Origin: Legionella spiritensis
Lineage (GTDB): Bacteria; Pseudomonadota; Gammaproteobacteria; Legionellales; Legionellaceae
Direction: 5' to 3'
DNA length: 64,000 nt
Assembly: GCF_900186965.1 (NCBI RefSeq)
Contig: NZ_LT906457.1
Location: forward strand, 1,514,501-1,578,500
Shown here in pieces: positions 36,280 through 45,513 of the stretch (within the stretch, counting starts at the first letter, position 1; every line of letters begins with the position of its first letter). Made by a program: the position numbers and the translations under genes. Under the pieces are notes generated by a model. It was not told the origin of the DNA, ran no database searches, and saw only the letters and a list, made by a program, of their open reading frames with translations.

Positions 36280-36311
36280 TGTACGAAAACACAGGGAGGG
36301 TATCAGAGAAA

Positions 36312-36859
36312 ATGAAAAAAAAGTTGAAAGCTATTCGGCGGGATCCAAGTTTCTTCATTGGATCATTGCATTAATCGTTATTACTATGTTGTCAGTCAGT
36401 TTTTTTCTTGATGATCTTCCTGACTCATTACAGGGTGTGGCTTTTACAATTCACAAGTCATTGGGCGTTACGGTGCTGGTATTAGTATTACTGCGCCTGG
36501 TCTGGCTTATGGCTTTCGGGAGGCCTTCACTGCCTCTTGCGATGCCGGGCTGGCAAAAAAAAATGGCGCATGGCGTTCAATACAGTCTTTATATCTTCCT
36601 GTTGTTAATGCCGATATGTGGATGGATTATGTCGACCGCCGCTAATAGGGCCCCGGTGTATTTCGGGATGTTTTCCTTACCGATTCCCCTGGTGCCTGTT
36701 AACAAACAGTTGGCCGGGTTTATGAAGGAATGCCATGAAACTATCGCCTGGATACTTATTGCTTTAATAGTCCTGCATGTCGCCGGTGCTTTAAAGCATC
36801 ATTTTATTGATAAGGACAATGTTTTACGACGGATGCTATGGGAGAGGAAAAAGGGATAG
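36312..36859 (+). pseudogene. Cytochrome b561, apparent frameshift in an A8 tract
   Basis: The ATG at 36312 (upstream GGGAGGG) opens a frame that stops after 20 codons. The +1 frame from about 36323 gives VESYSAGSKFLHWIIALIVI and then runs without a stop to 36859, a normal four-helix b561 (HKSLGVTVLVLVLLRLVWL, MAHGVQYSLYIFLLLMP, CHETIAWILIALIVLHVAGALKHHF). The first haem-ligand His is in FLHW, so the part before the in-frame ATG at 36386 is clearly coding. One extra A in the run 36315-36322 would join ATG and body into a 182-residue protein. It could be a real null allele, a phase-variable or slippage-rescued gene, or a sequencing error. The family moves electrons in the inner membrane, with the His-rich C-terminus typical. 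Confidence 0.75.
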
Positions 36860-36870
36860 ATCAAATACAC

Positions 36871-37106
36871 CAGGCTCTGTGCACAAAAATGTCCTGGCAC
36901 ATTTTTTTATAAAAGAACGGTAGCCCGTAAGGAGGCCTGTGGCCGTATTGCGGGTTTAATGGTTCAATATTGCATCACGAGAACAGGTGAGTGCCTAAGT
37001 GGACATTGTTTTCCCGCATTTCGGCTTCGCCTTCATCACGGGCTACATATAAGGAGCAAATCATACGCTTTTTTGCAGCCGTAATTAATTTTGTTCACAG
37101 AGCCTG
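36871..37106. repeat. Composite miniature element: inner palindrome nested in outer inverted repeat (copy 5)
   Basis: Outer ends CAGGCTCTGTGCACAAAA (from 36871) and TTTTGTTCACAGAGCCTG (to 37106) are inverted repeats. Inside, 36920-37046 is a 127-bp element with GTAGCCCG...CGGGCTAC ends, containing AAGGAGGCCTGTGGCCGTAT and CCCGCATTTCGGCTTCGCC. No open frame of note. It fills the gap between the cytochrome gene and ygfZ. Confidence 0.88.
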
Positions 37107-37123
37107 GGAGACGACGCCGCGCC

Positions 37124-38086
37124 TTACAGCGTTATGATGTCGTGATGACCTTCTATTTTGATATGTTGAGGGTGATCAATTAAGATGCTCGCGGCAATTA
37201 AAAAAGAATGTTCATCGCGGGCGCAATAATCAACCAGTTCACCCACTTCCTGGTTTGTGTCGGCATCCAGTAATTTACTTCCTGGCATCAACGGTTGAGT
37301 TGCGTTAATAATGAACGTTTGCAAATGATGTTTTAATTTCGCGCGATAATGCGTGCGGGCAATAATTTCCTGTCCTTTGTAACAGCCTTTGTCGAAACTG
37401 ATATAACCCAACCGAGGTAAATCCAGGCGATGGGGTAGAAACAAGCCACGCGTTTCAGGATAAATGGCGACATGATGATTTTCAAGTTGCAGATGATGCC
37501 ATGCCAGGGAACCACGGAGCTGCTGTTTCTCGTTGTATTTCTGAATCAGGGAAGCGCCGGTTGTCCGGTCAGCGATAATGACAAACAGATCGTTCGCGAT
37601 AGCATAACAACAGTGTTGGTCGCTAAAAGTGACTGCGTGAGATGTTAACGGGAGCGGAAAATCAGGAATAATATCTTTATCATTTGTTCGTCTCAGGCCA
37701 AGAACAGTTAGTTGCCTGTCCGCTTCAAGAACCACACGAGATAACATGGCCGTTTTACTTAGGGAAGCGATCGTGTCGACGATCAAATCATTAGGGAGTA
37801 TCATTTTATAGCCGTGCCAATCCAGAACATGAGGTAATGCAAGGATTCGTCCTTTCAAATTGCACATGGCGCCCGGACTCATGGTATTGGGGTCAATACG
37901 GTTCATATCGCAGGTTAGTTGTCCTTGCAGAAAATCACGGGCTTGCCCACCGATAACCGAAATAACTGCAAGGTCGGAAAGTAAAAACAGATAGTTTTTA
38001 TCCGTTTGAAAATTCAGTTCTTCCGGGACAGGCAAAACCGATTGGTAAACTCGGCAACCTGTATTGCTTGAATGGGTCATTTGCAT
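37124..38086 (-). CDS. ygfZ: YgfZ/GcvT-like folate-binding iron-sulfur maintenance protein
   Basis: 320 residues. The diagnostic YgfZ motif K-G-C-Y-x-G-Q-E is present as DKGCYKGQEIIART (around residue 230), with VIGGQARDFLQGQLTCDM near the N-terminus and LKGRILALP. The protein helps assemble or repair certain Fe-S enzymes with tetrahydrofolate, in the cytoplasm. It is divergent from sdhE-ygfX, the same arrangement as in E. coli, which supports the call. Confidence 0.92.
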   Translation of the reverse strand: MQMTHSSNTGCRVYQSVLPVPEELNFQTDKNYLFLLSDLAVISVIGGQARDFLQGQLTCDMNRIDPNTMSPGAMCNLKGRILALPHVLDWHGYKMILPNDLIVDTIASLSKTAMLSRVVLEADRQLTVLGLRRTNDKDIIPDFPLPLTSHAVTFSDQHCCYAIANDLFVIIADRTTGASLIQKYNEKQQLRGSLAWHHLQLENHHVAIYPETRGLFLPHRLDLPRLGYISFDKGCYKGQEIIARTHYRAKLKHHLQTFIINATQPLMPGSKLLDADTNQEVGELVDYCARDEHSFLIAASILIDHPQHIKIEGHHDIITL

Positions 38087-38195
38087 AATGCGTTATACCT
38101 TGAAATATAAAAAATTTATCCTGTTCATAACCAGGATATCTGTTGCTGTCGACCGTGTTTAGTGTAACATTCCATTTTTTAATAATTAAGTGCTT

Positions 38196-38441
38196 ATGAA
38201 CACATCAGTCAGAAAGGCCAGAATCAGGTGGCAGTGTCGACGAGGAATGCTTGAGCTGGATCTGATTCTTAACCAGTTTGTTGACCGGCATCTTGAAACG
38301 TTGACCGAGCACCAGCTTGGACAGATGGAATCCTTGCTGGATTGTTCAGATCCCGAACTCTATAGCTGGTTGCTGGATAGCGAATCACCGGGAGACAAGG
38401 AATTGCATGACATCGTCCAATTGGTCAGGTCGTATCGTTAG
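38196..38441 (+). CDS. sdhE: SdhE, flavin-assembly factor of succinate dehydrogenase (YgfY/CptB)
   Basis: 81 residues from the ATG at 38196; a GTG at 38190 is two codons upstream. The RGMLELDLIL motif (about 18-27) with the flavinylation-linked RGxxE is intact, followed by LTEHQLGQMESLLDCSDPELYSWLL. It promotes covalent FAD attachment to SdhA and was also described as the antitoxin-like partner of YgfX. It overlaps ygfX by 35 bases. Confidence 0.93.
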   Translation: MNTSVRKARIRWQCRRGMLELDLILNQFVDRHLETLTEHQLGQMESLLDCSDPELYSWLLDSESPGDKELHDIVQLVRSYR

Positions 38442-38823
38442 ACTTGCCGAATCAAAACTATATATACGAGTGATTATTCTGATTTACACGTTTGCCTTAA
38501 GCGTGGTTTTAACATCAGGATTGCCCATTGCTATCAAAATAACGTTACTTTTATTTTTGCTCTTCAGTGTTATTCATGTATATCACACGCCCCATTATAC
38601 ATCAGGGATGAGAACGTTAATTTATAAAAAAACGGGCTGGCAATTAATTAATGAGCAGGATGTGGCGGATAATTTTGATCATTATAGAATCATTATAGAC
38701 GCCGGATTGTTTTTGCTTATTGAATTTTCTACAGCCCGAAAGCGCCGTGTCTTTATTATTTTTTCAGATCAGATATCTTCAGACGAACATCGATTTTTAA
38801 AAATCATTGAAAAAATAAAGTGA
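38407..38823 (+). CDS. YgfX/CptA-like inner-membrane protein
   Basis: 138 residues from the ATG at 38407 (MTSSNWSGRIVRLAESK); the frame is open from 38317 but only inside sdhE. Two hydrophobic helices (IRVIILIYTFALSVVLTSG and IAIKITLLLFLLFSVIHVY) are followed by a soluble domain with KKTGWQLI and STARKRRVFIIFSDQISSDEHR, the YgfX layout. In E. coli the protein inhibits cell division proteins and interacts with SdhE; whether it does so here is not known. Position directly after sdhE supports the assignment. Confidence 0.82.
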   Translation: MTSSNWSGRIVRLAESKLYIRVIILIYTFALSVVLTSGLPIAIKITLLLFLLFSVIHVYHTPHYTSGMRTLIYKKTGWQLINEQDVADNFDHYRIIIDAGLFLLIEFSTARKRRVFIIFSDQISSDEHRFLKIIEKIK

Positions 38824-38877
38824 CGATCAAATTAAGTGCCTGATTGACAGCCATGTAAAATAGTGAGATTTGTTATC

Positions 38878-39789
38878 CTATGCTGGAAGGGTACGTCCGG
38901 ATCCAGGCAAGGATGACATGGTATCCGCGACTTTTCTGCCAGTGGATTGATGACTGGATGAAATAAACAAGCTATTGCCGGACAGTTTGTTTTGAATGGT
39001 GTTATTTTTATTCCATGTTTCAATTCGACCGGCGTCTTGTTGATCATGTTTGGCGGCCAGTTTACGTATATCTCTTGCCATCTCATCATGTTGATTTTCA
39101 ATGGCTTGCAAAGAAAGTTCAAAGAGGGTATCTGCTATATCTTTTTTAGTGATTCTCGTGTTTCTTAACGAGTTGATTGGCAATGGAGCCGTATGTCCTC
39201 TTTTTGAAGTAATGAACAGGATATTTTTTAAAACAGTTCGTAATTTTTCCACATTTAAGGGGCCTTGGGGATGAAATCCTTTAATATCCTCAATAGCAAT
39301 GACTCCTTTTTTTATCGCACCATTCGGTGATTTGACCACATATTGAAAGGAATCCTTGGCAGACACTGTAATATACAATACGCCTTCTTCGAACTCTTTG
39401 TTTTCTTTGGTTTTTAACACAAGATCATAGCCGGTATATAAATTGTCCTCGATATAGACGAGAGCATTTTTACCCAGACAGTTTGTAAAATCCGGATCTG
39501 CGCCAAATGCCATTAAATCAGCAATCATCTGATGGTTATTTAAGCGAGCCGCCCAGATTAAGGGAGTATCATTATTTTCGTCTCGCTGGTTAGCGCTCAT
39601 GCCATAAATTAAAAAGCTTTTGACGGCAAAATGACTGCCTTTTCGTACGGCCTTAAGATAAAAAGGGATGAGTTCCTGTTCGGTGAGTACGCCTGTTTGC
39701 ACAAGATTATAAATATTGTTGTCTCCGGCTATGTTGTGGTAAATGATTTCATTGATTCTGTATATAACTTGTTCTCTGGATTTGGTCAT
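38878..39789 (-). CDS. Ankyrin-repeat protein, effector candidate
   Basis: 303 residues. Two ankyrin-like repeats are seen at about 63-118: GMSANQRDENNDTPLIWAAR and NNHQMIADLMAFGADPDFTN, followed by GKNALVYIEDN. The rest is unrecognised: a beta-rich middle (VLYITVSAKDSFQYVV) and a helical segment (KKDIADTLFELSLQAIENQ). The C-terminal 40 residues are rich in Ser, Gly, Thr and small residues (SSSHQSTGRKVADTMSSLPG), a composition seen in Dot/Icm secretion signals. No signal peptide or membrane span. It interrupts the path from sdhE-ygfX to ruvB and is divergent from an ECF sigma gene. Effector role is inferred. Confidence 0.72.
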   Translation of the reverse strand: MTKSREQVIYRINEIIYHNIAGDNNIYNLVQTGVLTEQELIPFYLKAVRKGSHFAVKSFLIYGMSANQRDENNDTPLIWAARLNNHQMIADLMAFGADPDFTNCLGKNALVYIEDNLYTGYDLVLKTKENKEFEEGVLYITVSAKDSFQYVVKSPNGAIKKGVIAIEDIKGFHPQGPLNVEKLRTVLKNILFITSKRGHTAPLPINSLRNTRITKKDIADTLFELSLQAIENQHDEMARDIRKLAAKHDQQDAGRIETWNKNNTIQNKLSGNSLFISSSHQSTGRKVADTMSSLPGSGRTLPA

Positions 39790-39964
39790 GGTACATCACC
39801 CGGACTAAATAAATATCCTGGTTCAATTATCTTGAAACAAGACTGCAGTTTGTGTTTTTTTCAAAGTACTTGAAATATCAGAAAATCACAATCCATAACA
39901 TATAAATTAAAGAACCCTGCGTATTTGTCGATTATATATACATAAAGACTATAAAAAATACATT

Positions 39965-40525
39965 ATGAGATCGTTATCCGAAGAAAAAGAGGCGCAATTG
40001 ATTAATAGATCACTTTACGGTGATTCAGAGGCCATGAATCAATTGATTGGCAGATATTATAAAAAAATCATTGTGCAAATACAAAGTCAGGTTAACGACG
40101 CCGCCATTGCTAACGATCTTGCCCAGGAAGTATGTATTAAGTTATTCCGATACCTCGGTGATTTTGACTTTCGTTCAAATTTTTCAACCTGGCTGCATTG
40201 CATTATTCAAAATACGTTAAAAAATTATTACAGAGCCAACAGCAAAGAACTGTTGATGTTTGTGCAAAATCTTCCGGCCACACCGTTATATAATACCATT
40301 CCTGGGCCGGAAATGTCGGCCATTGAATTACAACTTGGTGACCATCTGGATAAAATCATGGGGCAATTGCCTGAGAAAATGAGTCATTGTTTTATTCTGC
40401 ATATATTAAATGGCTTGAGTTATGAGGATATTGCCGCATACATGGGGTGTCCCCTGGGAACCGTACGCTCACGTATTCACCGTACCAGAGATATTTTAAA
40501 AGCGGGTATGGAAGATAATAAATGA
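39965..40525 (+). CDS. ECF-type RNA polymerase sigma factor
   Basis: 186 residues. Region 2 is NDLAQEVCIKLFRYLGDFDF then SNFSTWLHCIIQNTLKNYYR. Region 4 is LPEKMSHCFILHILNGLSYEDIAAYMGCPLGTVRSRIHRTRDILK with a clear helix-turn-helix. No region 1 or 3, as expected for group 4 sigma-70. No anti-sigma gene follows: ruvB is 64 bases downstream. It is divergent from the ankyrin gene, with an AT-rich 175-base region between. Targets unknown. Confidence 0.92.
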   Translation: MRSLSEEKEAQLINRSLYGDSEAMNQLIGRYYKKIIVQIQSQVNDAAIANDLAQEVCIKLFRYLGDFDFRSNFSTWLHCIIQNTLKNYYRANSKELLMFVQNLPATPLYNTIPGPEMSAIELQLGDHLDKIMGQLPEKMSHCFILHILNGLSYEDIAAYMGCPLGTVRSRIHRTRDILKAGMEDNK

Positions 40526-40589
40526 GACACGGATCGCTTTAAAGCTGTGTTAGAATAATTTCATTCTCTACTCACCCAAACGTCAATCT

Positions 40590-41594
40590 ATGCTCGAAAG
40601 TGATCGATTAATCAGTGCCGATCCGACTGATTCCGAGGAAGCGCTTGATCGTGCTATCAGACCCGTCACCTTGCGTGAATACATTGGACAAGACAGAGTG
40701 CGATCCCAGATGCAGATTTTTATTGATGCGGCTCGAAAACGAAGTGAAGCACTGGATCATGTGCTTATTTTCGGACCGCCCGGGTTGGGCAAAACAACAT
40801 TGGCCAATATTATTGCACATGAAATGGGGGTCAGTTTAAGACAGACTTCCGGGCCGGTATTGGATAAAGCGGGTGATCTTGCCGCGCTTTTAACCAATCT
40901 GGAAGAGAATGACGTACTTTTTATCGATGAGATCCATCGTTTAAGCCCCATAATTGAAGAAATCCTCTATCCGGCGATGGAAGATTATAAACTGGATATT
41001 ATGATAGGCGAGGGACCTGCCGCACGCTCCATTAAGCTCGAGTTGCCTCCTTTTACCTTGATTGGTGCAACAACCAGAGCCGGACTGTTAACATCTCCGC
41101 TGCGTGATCGATTCGGTATTGTTCAACGGCTGGAATTTTATTCGGTGGAATCCCTGACCTATATCGTTTCCCGCTCGGCAAGACTTCTGAATGTCAGGGC
41201 AGACGAAGATGGAGCCAGGGAAATAGCGGGGCGCTCTCGGGGGACTCCCCGAATTGCGAACCGTTTGTTGCGTCGGGTAAGGGATTATGCCGAGGTCAAA
41301 GGAGATGGTTTCATAACACGGGAAACGGCCTGCCTGGCCTTGGATATGCTGGATGTTGATCAGTTGGGGTTTGACACGATGGACAGAAAGCTGCTTTTAG
41401 CCGTGATTGAGCGGTTTGGAGGCGGACCGGTCGGGCTGGATAGCATCGCCGCGGCTATAGGTGAGGAAAAAGGTACGATTGAAGACGTGCTCGAACCATT
41501 TTTAATCCAGCAGGGATATTTGATGAGAACGCCAAGGGGTAGAGTCGCCTCTACTCTGGCTTATCAACATTTTGGAATGCAAGTGGTCGACTAG
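40590..41594 (+). CDS. ruvB: Holliday junction branch migration ATPase RuvB
   Basis: 334 residues. [14 protein letters not shown] opens the AAA+ core, with Walker [14 protein letters not shown], Walker [10 protein letters not shown], sensor 1 LIGATTRAG with [10 protein letters not shown] and arginine-finger context. A C-terminal winged helix ends [16 protein letters not shown]. It drives branch migration with RuvA. Neither ruvA nor ruvC is adjacent here; the sigma factor precedes it, while ybgC follows 14 bases later. Confidence 0.97.
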   Translation: MLESDRLISADPTDSEEALDRAIRPVTLREYIGQDRVRSQMQIFIDAARKRSEALDHVLIFGPPGLGKTTLANIIAHEMGVSLRQTSGPVLDKAGDLAALLTNLEENDVLFIDEIHRLSPIIEEILYPAMEDYKLDIMIGEGPAARSIKLELPPFTLIGATTRAGLLTSPLRDRFGIVQRLEFYSVESLTYIVSRSARLLNVRADEDGAREIAGRSRGTPRIANRLLRRVRDYAEVKGDGFITRETACLALDMLDVDQLGFDTMDRKLLLAVIERFGGGPVGLDSIAAAIGEEKGTIEDVLEPFLIQQGYLMRTPRGRVASTLAYQHFGMQVVD

Positions 41595-41608
41595 CCTGGG
41601 AACTAGGA

Positions 41609-42001
41609 ATGAATGTAACCGATGATCCGTTCACAACGCAAATCCGAGTCTATGCGGAAGATACCGATATGATGGGTATCGTTTATCATGCCAATCATCT
41701 TTGTTTCCTGGAGCGGGCAAGAACCGAGATGCTGCGGGCTGCCGGATGGTCGCTAAGCCGGTTGGCGGAGCAGAATTGCCAGTTTGCGATCGCCGATGTC
41801 CATATCCGTTTTCATGCTCCCGCAAAACTGGATGATATGCTGGTCATTGCTTCTGAAATCGTGAAAGAAAGCCCATGCAGTTTGTTATTTGCACAAACCA
41901 TGGATAATCAGGAGCAGACAAGAATTTGTGATGCGAAAGTAAAGGTTGTATGTATAGATAGCAATATGAAAGTCCGTCGTTTACCAGGAAATTTGCGATG
42001 A
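41609..42001 (+). CDS. ybgC: Acyl-CoA thioesterase YbgC (hotdog fold)
   Basis: 130 residues with the 4HBT signature YAEDTDMMGIVYHANHLCFLERAR (about 13-36), where the catalytic Asp (TDMMGIVYH) is present, and the hotdog helix. It hydrolyses short or phospholipid-related acyl-CoA and belongs to the tol-pal region in many Proteobacteria. It lies between ruvB and tolQ, the conserved position. Confidence 0.93.
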   Translation: MNVTDDPFTTQIRVYAEDTDMMGIVYHANHLCFLERARTEMLRAAGWSLSRLAEQNCQFAIADVHIRFHAPAKLDDMLVIASEIVKESPCSLLFAQTMDNQEQTRICDAKVKVVCIDSNMKVRRLPGNLR

Positions 42002-42135
42002 AAAATAAAAAAGCTTATTGACATTTGTGGCTATGAAAGTCAATGTCAACAGCCATGGGCACAACCCCCGGGTTCGTGAGTGATGTTGCTTATGAAATGC
42101 CAGAAAGCACTGCTATTTTTGTTGGAGGATTAGAA

Positions 42136-42810
42136 ATGAGTGGTCATGCCAATATATTAGGATATTTTCTACAGGCCGGACTCGTTGTGAAGTTCGTCAT
42201 GCTGATATTGTTGCTCGCATCGTTGGTTTCTTGGACATTAATTATACAAAGAGCCTGGTTTTTTAATCGAAAAAAACAACAAAGCATGTTGTTTGAAAAG
42301 CGTTTCTGGGACAGTTCAGATTTGAGCAAGCTTTTTGCCGATATAGACAGTAACAAAGAGGAGCAGGAAGGTTTGGCCGCCATTTTTCATGCCGGCTTCA
42401 AGGAATACGTAAGAACGCGAAAACAAGGTTCTGTGGTTCTCAACCCGATACAGCGGGTCATGCAAATCAGCCATGCCAAAGAGGCTGTCCGGCTGGAAAA
42501 ACACTTGCCGTTTTTTGCATCGGTCGGCTCCATTGCGCCCTACGTCGGATTGTTTGGTACGGTATGGGGAATCATGACTTCCTTTAGCGCTCTCGGACAG
42601 GCGCAGCAAGCCACCATAGCTATGGTGGCCCCTGGAATTTCCGAGGCGCTGGTGGCAACTGCTCTTGGCTTGTTTACCGCCATTCCTGCCGTTATTGCCT
42701 ATAACCGGTATAGCACGAGGGCGAACAATTTGCTGGATAATTATGATCTGTTTCAGGAAGAACTGGTTTCTTTAATTGAACAACAGACTGCGGTAGCGGT
42801 GAGAGGGTAG
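42136..42810 (+). CDS. tolQ: TolQ, Tol-Pal inner-membrane proton channel
   Basis: 224 residues from the ATG at 42136, which has GGAGG seven bases before it; the longer start at 42043 adds 31 residues unlike TolQ. One N-terminal helix (VKFVMLILLLASLVSWTLII), a cytoplasmic domain, then two helices including GSIAPYVGLFGTVWGIMTSF and EALVATALGLFTAIPAVIAY, the ExbB/MotA-type motifs. It energises the Tol system that pulls the outer membrane inward at division. TolR starts five bases after its stop. Confidence 0.95.
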   Translation: MSGHANILGYFLQAGLVVKFVMLILLLASLVSWTLIIQRAWFFNRKKQQSMLFEKRFWDSSDLSKLFADIDSNKEEQEGLAAIFHAGFKEYVRTRKQGSVVLNPIQRVMQISHAKEAVRLEKHLPFFASVGSIAPYVGLFGTVWGIMTSFSALGQAQQATIAMVAPGISEALVATALGLFTAIPAVIAYNRYSTRANNLLDNYDLFQEELVSLIEQQTAVAVRG

Positions 42811-42814
42811 CAGG

Positions 42815-43273
42815 ATGTTAAAAAGCAAATCACGAGGCTCGCGGCCTATTTCGGAAATAAATGTTGTTCCTTATATTGATGTCATGCTGGTTTTACTGGT
42901 TATATTCATGATTACGGCACCTATGTTGACCCAGGGTGTCACGGTTGAATTACCCAAGGCAACCAGTGAATCTCTGAAGACCACCGAGCGTGAGCCTATT
43001 ATTGTTTCCGTTAATCAGCAAGGCGATTATTTTCTTAATATTCATACCTCACCTGATGTTCCCATAGATTCCCATACTTTAATGGTGCGTGTCGCGGCGG
43101 AACTGACACTTGCGAAGCAAAACAAGGAGCCGGTTAATGTCCTGGTTAAAGGGGATCAGGGGGTTGCCTATGGTAAGGTGGTGGCCGCAATGTCTTTGCT
43201 GAAACAGGCCGGTGCCGAACAAGTCGGATTGATTACAGACTCTTCCGGGCAGGCAAAGGAGAGTTCGGCATGA
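42815..43273 (+). CDS. tolR: TolR, Tol-Pal energy-transducing protein
   Basis: 152 residues: short basic N-terminus (MLKSKSRGSRPISEINVVPY), one membrane helix (IDVMLVLLVIFMITAPML) with the key Asp, and a periplasmic domain with VLVKGDQGVAYGKVVAAM. It works with TolQ as the proton-driven motor. The C-terminus overlaps tolA by four bases. Confidence 0.95.
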   Translation: MLKSKSRGSRPISEINVVPYIDVMLVLLVIFMITAPMLTQGVTVELPKATSESLKTTEREPIIVSVNQQGDYFLNIHTSPDVPIDSHTLMVRVAAELTLAKQNKEPVNVLVKGDQGVAYGKVVAAMSLLKQAGAEQVGLITDSSGQAKESSA

Positions 43274-44193
43274 TCATTGATCCGAGTTATCGCAAATCGT
43301 TTTACGCGGCGTGTGTGCTACATATTTTACTGGCTTTTTTGTTGTTGTTTGAATGGACAGGTAAACGGCCGGTATTGGTCAACGAAGCCAAAAATGAGCC
43401 TGGAGAAATGATTGCCGTTGAACCAAAAAAACAGCCTGAAAAAGAAATCGTCAAGGCCGTCAGTGTAGACAGTCAGGAAGTCAAAGAAACGGTTCACCGT
43501 TTACAGCAAGAGCGCATCCGGCAACGCAAAGCGGAACAGGCAAGACAACAGACGCTGGCCAGGCAGGCTGAGCAGGCGCTACAAGCCAGAAAAATGGAGC
43601 AGAAACGACTGGAAAAACTAAAAAATGAAGCCGAACAATTAGCCATTGCGAGGAAAAAACAAATAGAACAGGAAAAGAAACGGTTAAGACAGTTGGCCTT
43701 GCAGAAAGAACAGGAAGCCAAGCGGTTACAGGAGTTGCAAAAGAAGCAAGAGGCGTTAAAAAAGAAACAAAGGGAAGATGAGCGTATAGCAATACAAAAA
43801 AAGAAGCTGGCTGAGGAAAAGGAAAAAGCGGAGCGGGCCGCAGAGGCGGCCAGAAAGCAGGCGCAAGCGGCGAGTGCCGCGGCAGAAAAGGCTCGTATTG
43901 CTGGGGAAGTGGACAAGTACAAGGCCATGATTGTCAACGCGATTGGCAGACAGTGGATATTGCCTGAAAATGCGGATAGTCGATTGTCCAGTCAGTTTCG
44001 GATCCGTTTAGCACCTGACGGCGCTGTTCTTGAGGTGAGTTTGATCCGCGGCAGCGGTGATCCTGTTCTGGATCGCTCGGCCCAGTCCGCTATTTACAAA
44101 GCATCGCCATTACCGGTTCCTTCCGATCCTGCAACGTTTGATCTGTTTAGAGAAATAAGTTTAACCGTAAGACCAGAAAATGTTAGGGGGTAA
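43270..44193 (+). CDS. tolA: TolA, Tol-Pal envelope-spanning protein
   Basis: 307 residues: one N-terminal helix ([18 protein letters not shown]), a long Lys/Glu/Gln/Ala-rich periplasmic coiled coil (about 65-215), and a C-terminal domain ([23 protein letters not shown]... [20 protein letters not shown]) of the TonB/TolA type. It links the inner-membrane motor to TolB and Pal. The composition of the middle is low-complexity, which produces antisense shadow frames. The tolB start follows in two bases. Confidence 0.93.
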   Translation: MIIDPSYRKSFYAACVLHILLAFLLLFEWTGKRPVLVNEAKNEPGEMIAVEPKKQPEKEIVKAVSVDSQEVKETVHRLQQERIRQRKAEQARQQTLARQAEQALQARKMEQKRLEKLKNEAEQLAIARKKQIEQEKKRLRQLALQKEQEAKRLQELQKKQEALKKKQREDERIAIQKKKLAEEKEKAERAAEAARKQAQAASAAAEKARIAGEVDKYKAMIVNAIGRQWILPENADSRLSSQFRIRLAPDGAVLEVSLIRGSGDPVLDRSAQSAIYKASPLPVPSDPATFDLFREISLTVRPENVRG

Positions 44194-44195
44194 TC

Positions 44196-45464
44196 GTGTT
44201 CATTAAACGAATGGTAGTCGCGTTTTTATTGTGTTGCTCAGGAACACTGATGGCTCTTGATTTGGAATTAACCCAGGGCATTAATTCCGCATTACCGGTA
44301 GGGATCGAGTCTTTTGGTGAGGATTCGGCAGGTACGGAGTTAACGGAGGTGATTAATAATGATTTACGCCTGTCCGGGCAATTTCGAATTATACCGGTAC
44401 CGCGAGGCATGCCGGAAGGACAACAGGCGATCCGTGTCTGGCGTAGTGCCGGCGCCGATAGCGTCGTGCAAGGACACGTTACAAAAACCGGATTTAATCG
44501 TTATGAAATTAGTGTTGAGTTAATTGACGCCGCAGCCAAGGGACGTTTGTTATTATCCAATAATTTTCAGGTCAGTGGTCGTGAAGTAAGAGCCCTGGCA
44601 CATCACATCAGCGACCTGGTCTATGAAAAGCTGACCGGTGAACGCGGCATTTTTTCAACACGCATCGCTTATATTCTTGTACAAAGGCAAGCCGGACGTT
44701 CTACATTTTCTCTTGAAGTCGCGGATGCGGATGGCAATAATCCACAGAGTCTGGTTGTCTCCTCACAGCCATTAATGTCACCGTCCTGGTCTCCTGACGG
44801 CAAGCAGATTGCCTATGTATCCTTTGAGAAGAAAAAGGCGCAGATTTTCACCGTCGCAGTGGCGAACGGCAAGCGCCGTCTGGTAACGGATTTTAATGGT
44901 ATTAACGGGGCACCCGCCTGGTCACCGGATGGTCGTCAGTTGGCTGTTGTGCTATCAAAGGGAGGAAGTCCCAAAATTTATAGTATCGATCTGTCTTCGG
45001 GAAGCCTCAAGCAACTCACTTTTGGGGACGCGATTGATACGGAGCCTCGGTATTCTCCTGACGGTCGTTATATATTGTTTACCTCCGGACGCGGTGGGGC
45101 TCCTCAGATTTATCGTTTATCACTGAACGACGGGCGTGTCTCGCGAGTGACCTATCAGGGTAATTATAATGCCCGGGCGTCCTATACTTCGGATGAAAAA
45201 CATATTGTTCTGCTGCACCGCGAGGACAAACACTTTAATATTGGTGTGCAGGATGTGGCTAGCGGAAAGATAAATCAAGTTACCTTTTCCCCGGTTGACG
45301 AGTCGCCATCGGTCTCACCCAATGGACGGTTGATTGTTTATGCGACAACGGTCAATAATCGTGGTGTTTTAGGGATTGTTTCCATTGATGGCCGCATTCA
45401 AATGAAATTGCCATCACGTCAGGGGGATGTCCAGGAACCGGCCTGGTCGCCGTTTTTAGGTTAG
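44196..45464 (+). CDS. tolB: TolB, periplasmic beta-propeller
   Basis: 422 residues with a signal peptide (cut after LMA, residue ~20), an N-terminal domain ([15 protein letters not shown]...) and six propeller blades with repeated [44 protein letters not shown] and similar. It binds Pal and TolA. In most gammaproteobacteria pal and cpoB follow; here a nuclease gene comes next after 49 bases. Confidence 0.96.
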   Translation: MFIKRMVVAFLLCCSGTLMALDLELTQGINSALPVGIESFGEDSAGTELTEVINNDLRLSGQFRIIPVPRGMPEGQQAIRVWRSAGADSVVQGHVTKTGFNRYEISVELIDAAAKGRLLLSNNFQVSGREVRALAHHISDLVYEKLTGERGIFSTRIAYILVQRQAGRSTFSLEVADADGNNPQSLVVSSQPLMSPSWSPDGKQIAYVSFEKKKAQIFTVAVANGKRRLVTDFNGINGAPAWSPDGRQLAVVLSKGGSPKIYSIDLSSGSLKQLTFGDAIDTEPRYSPDGRYILFTSGRGGAPQIYRLSLNDGRVSRVTYQGNYNARASYTSDEKHIVLLHREDKHFNIGVQDVASGKINQVTFSPVDESPSVSPNGRLIVYATTVNNRGVLGIVSIDGRIQMKLPSRQGDVQEPAWSPFLG

Positions 45465-45513
45465 TTGATTTATGGCTGCGTCCCATAGAACCTGAAGAAA
45501 GGAAACTTTTGTA

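Noticed and set aside
43494..43937. 147-codon open frame antisense to tolA
   Set aside because: Low-complexity Ser/Cys/Ala/Phe-rich shadow of the Lys/Glu/Gln coiled coil of TolA.
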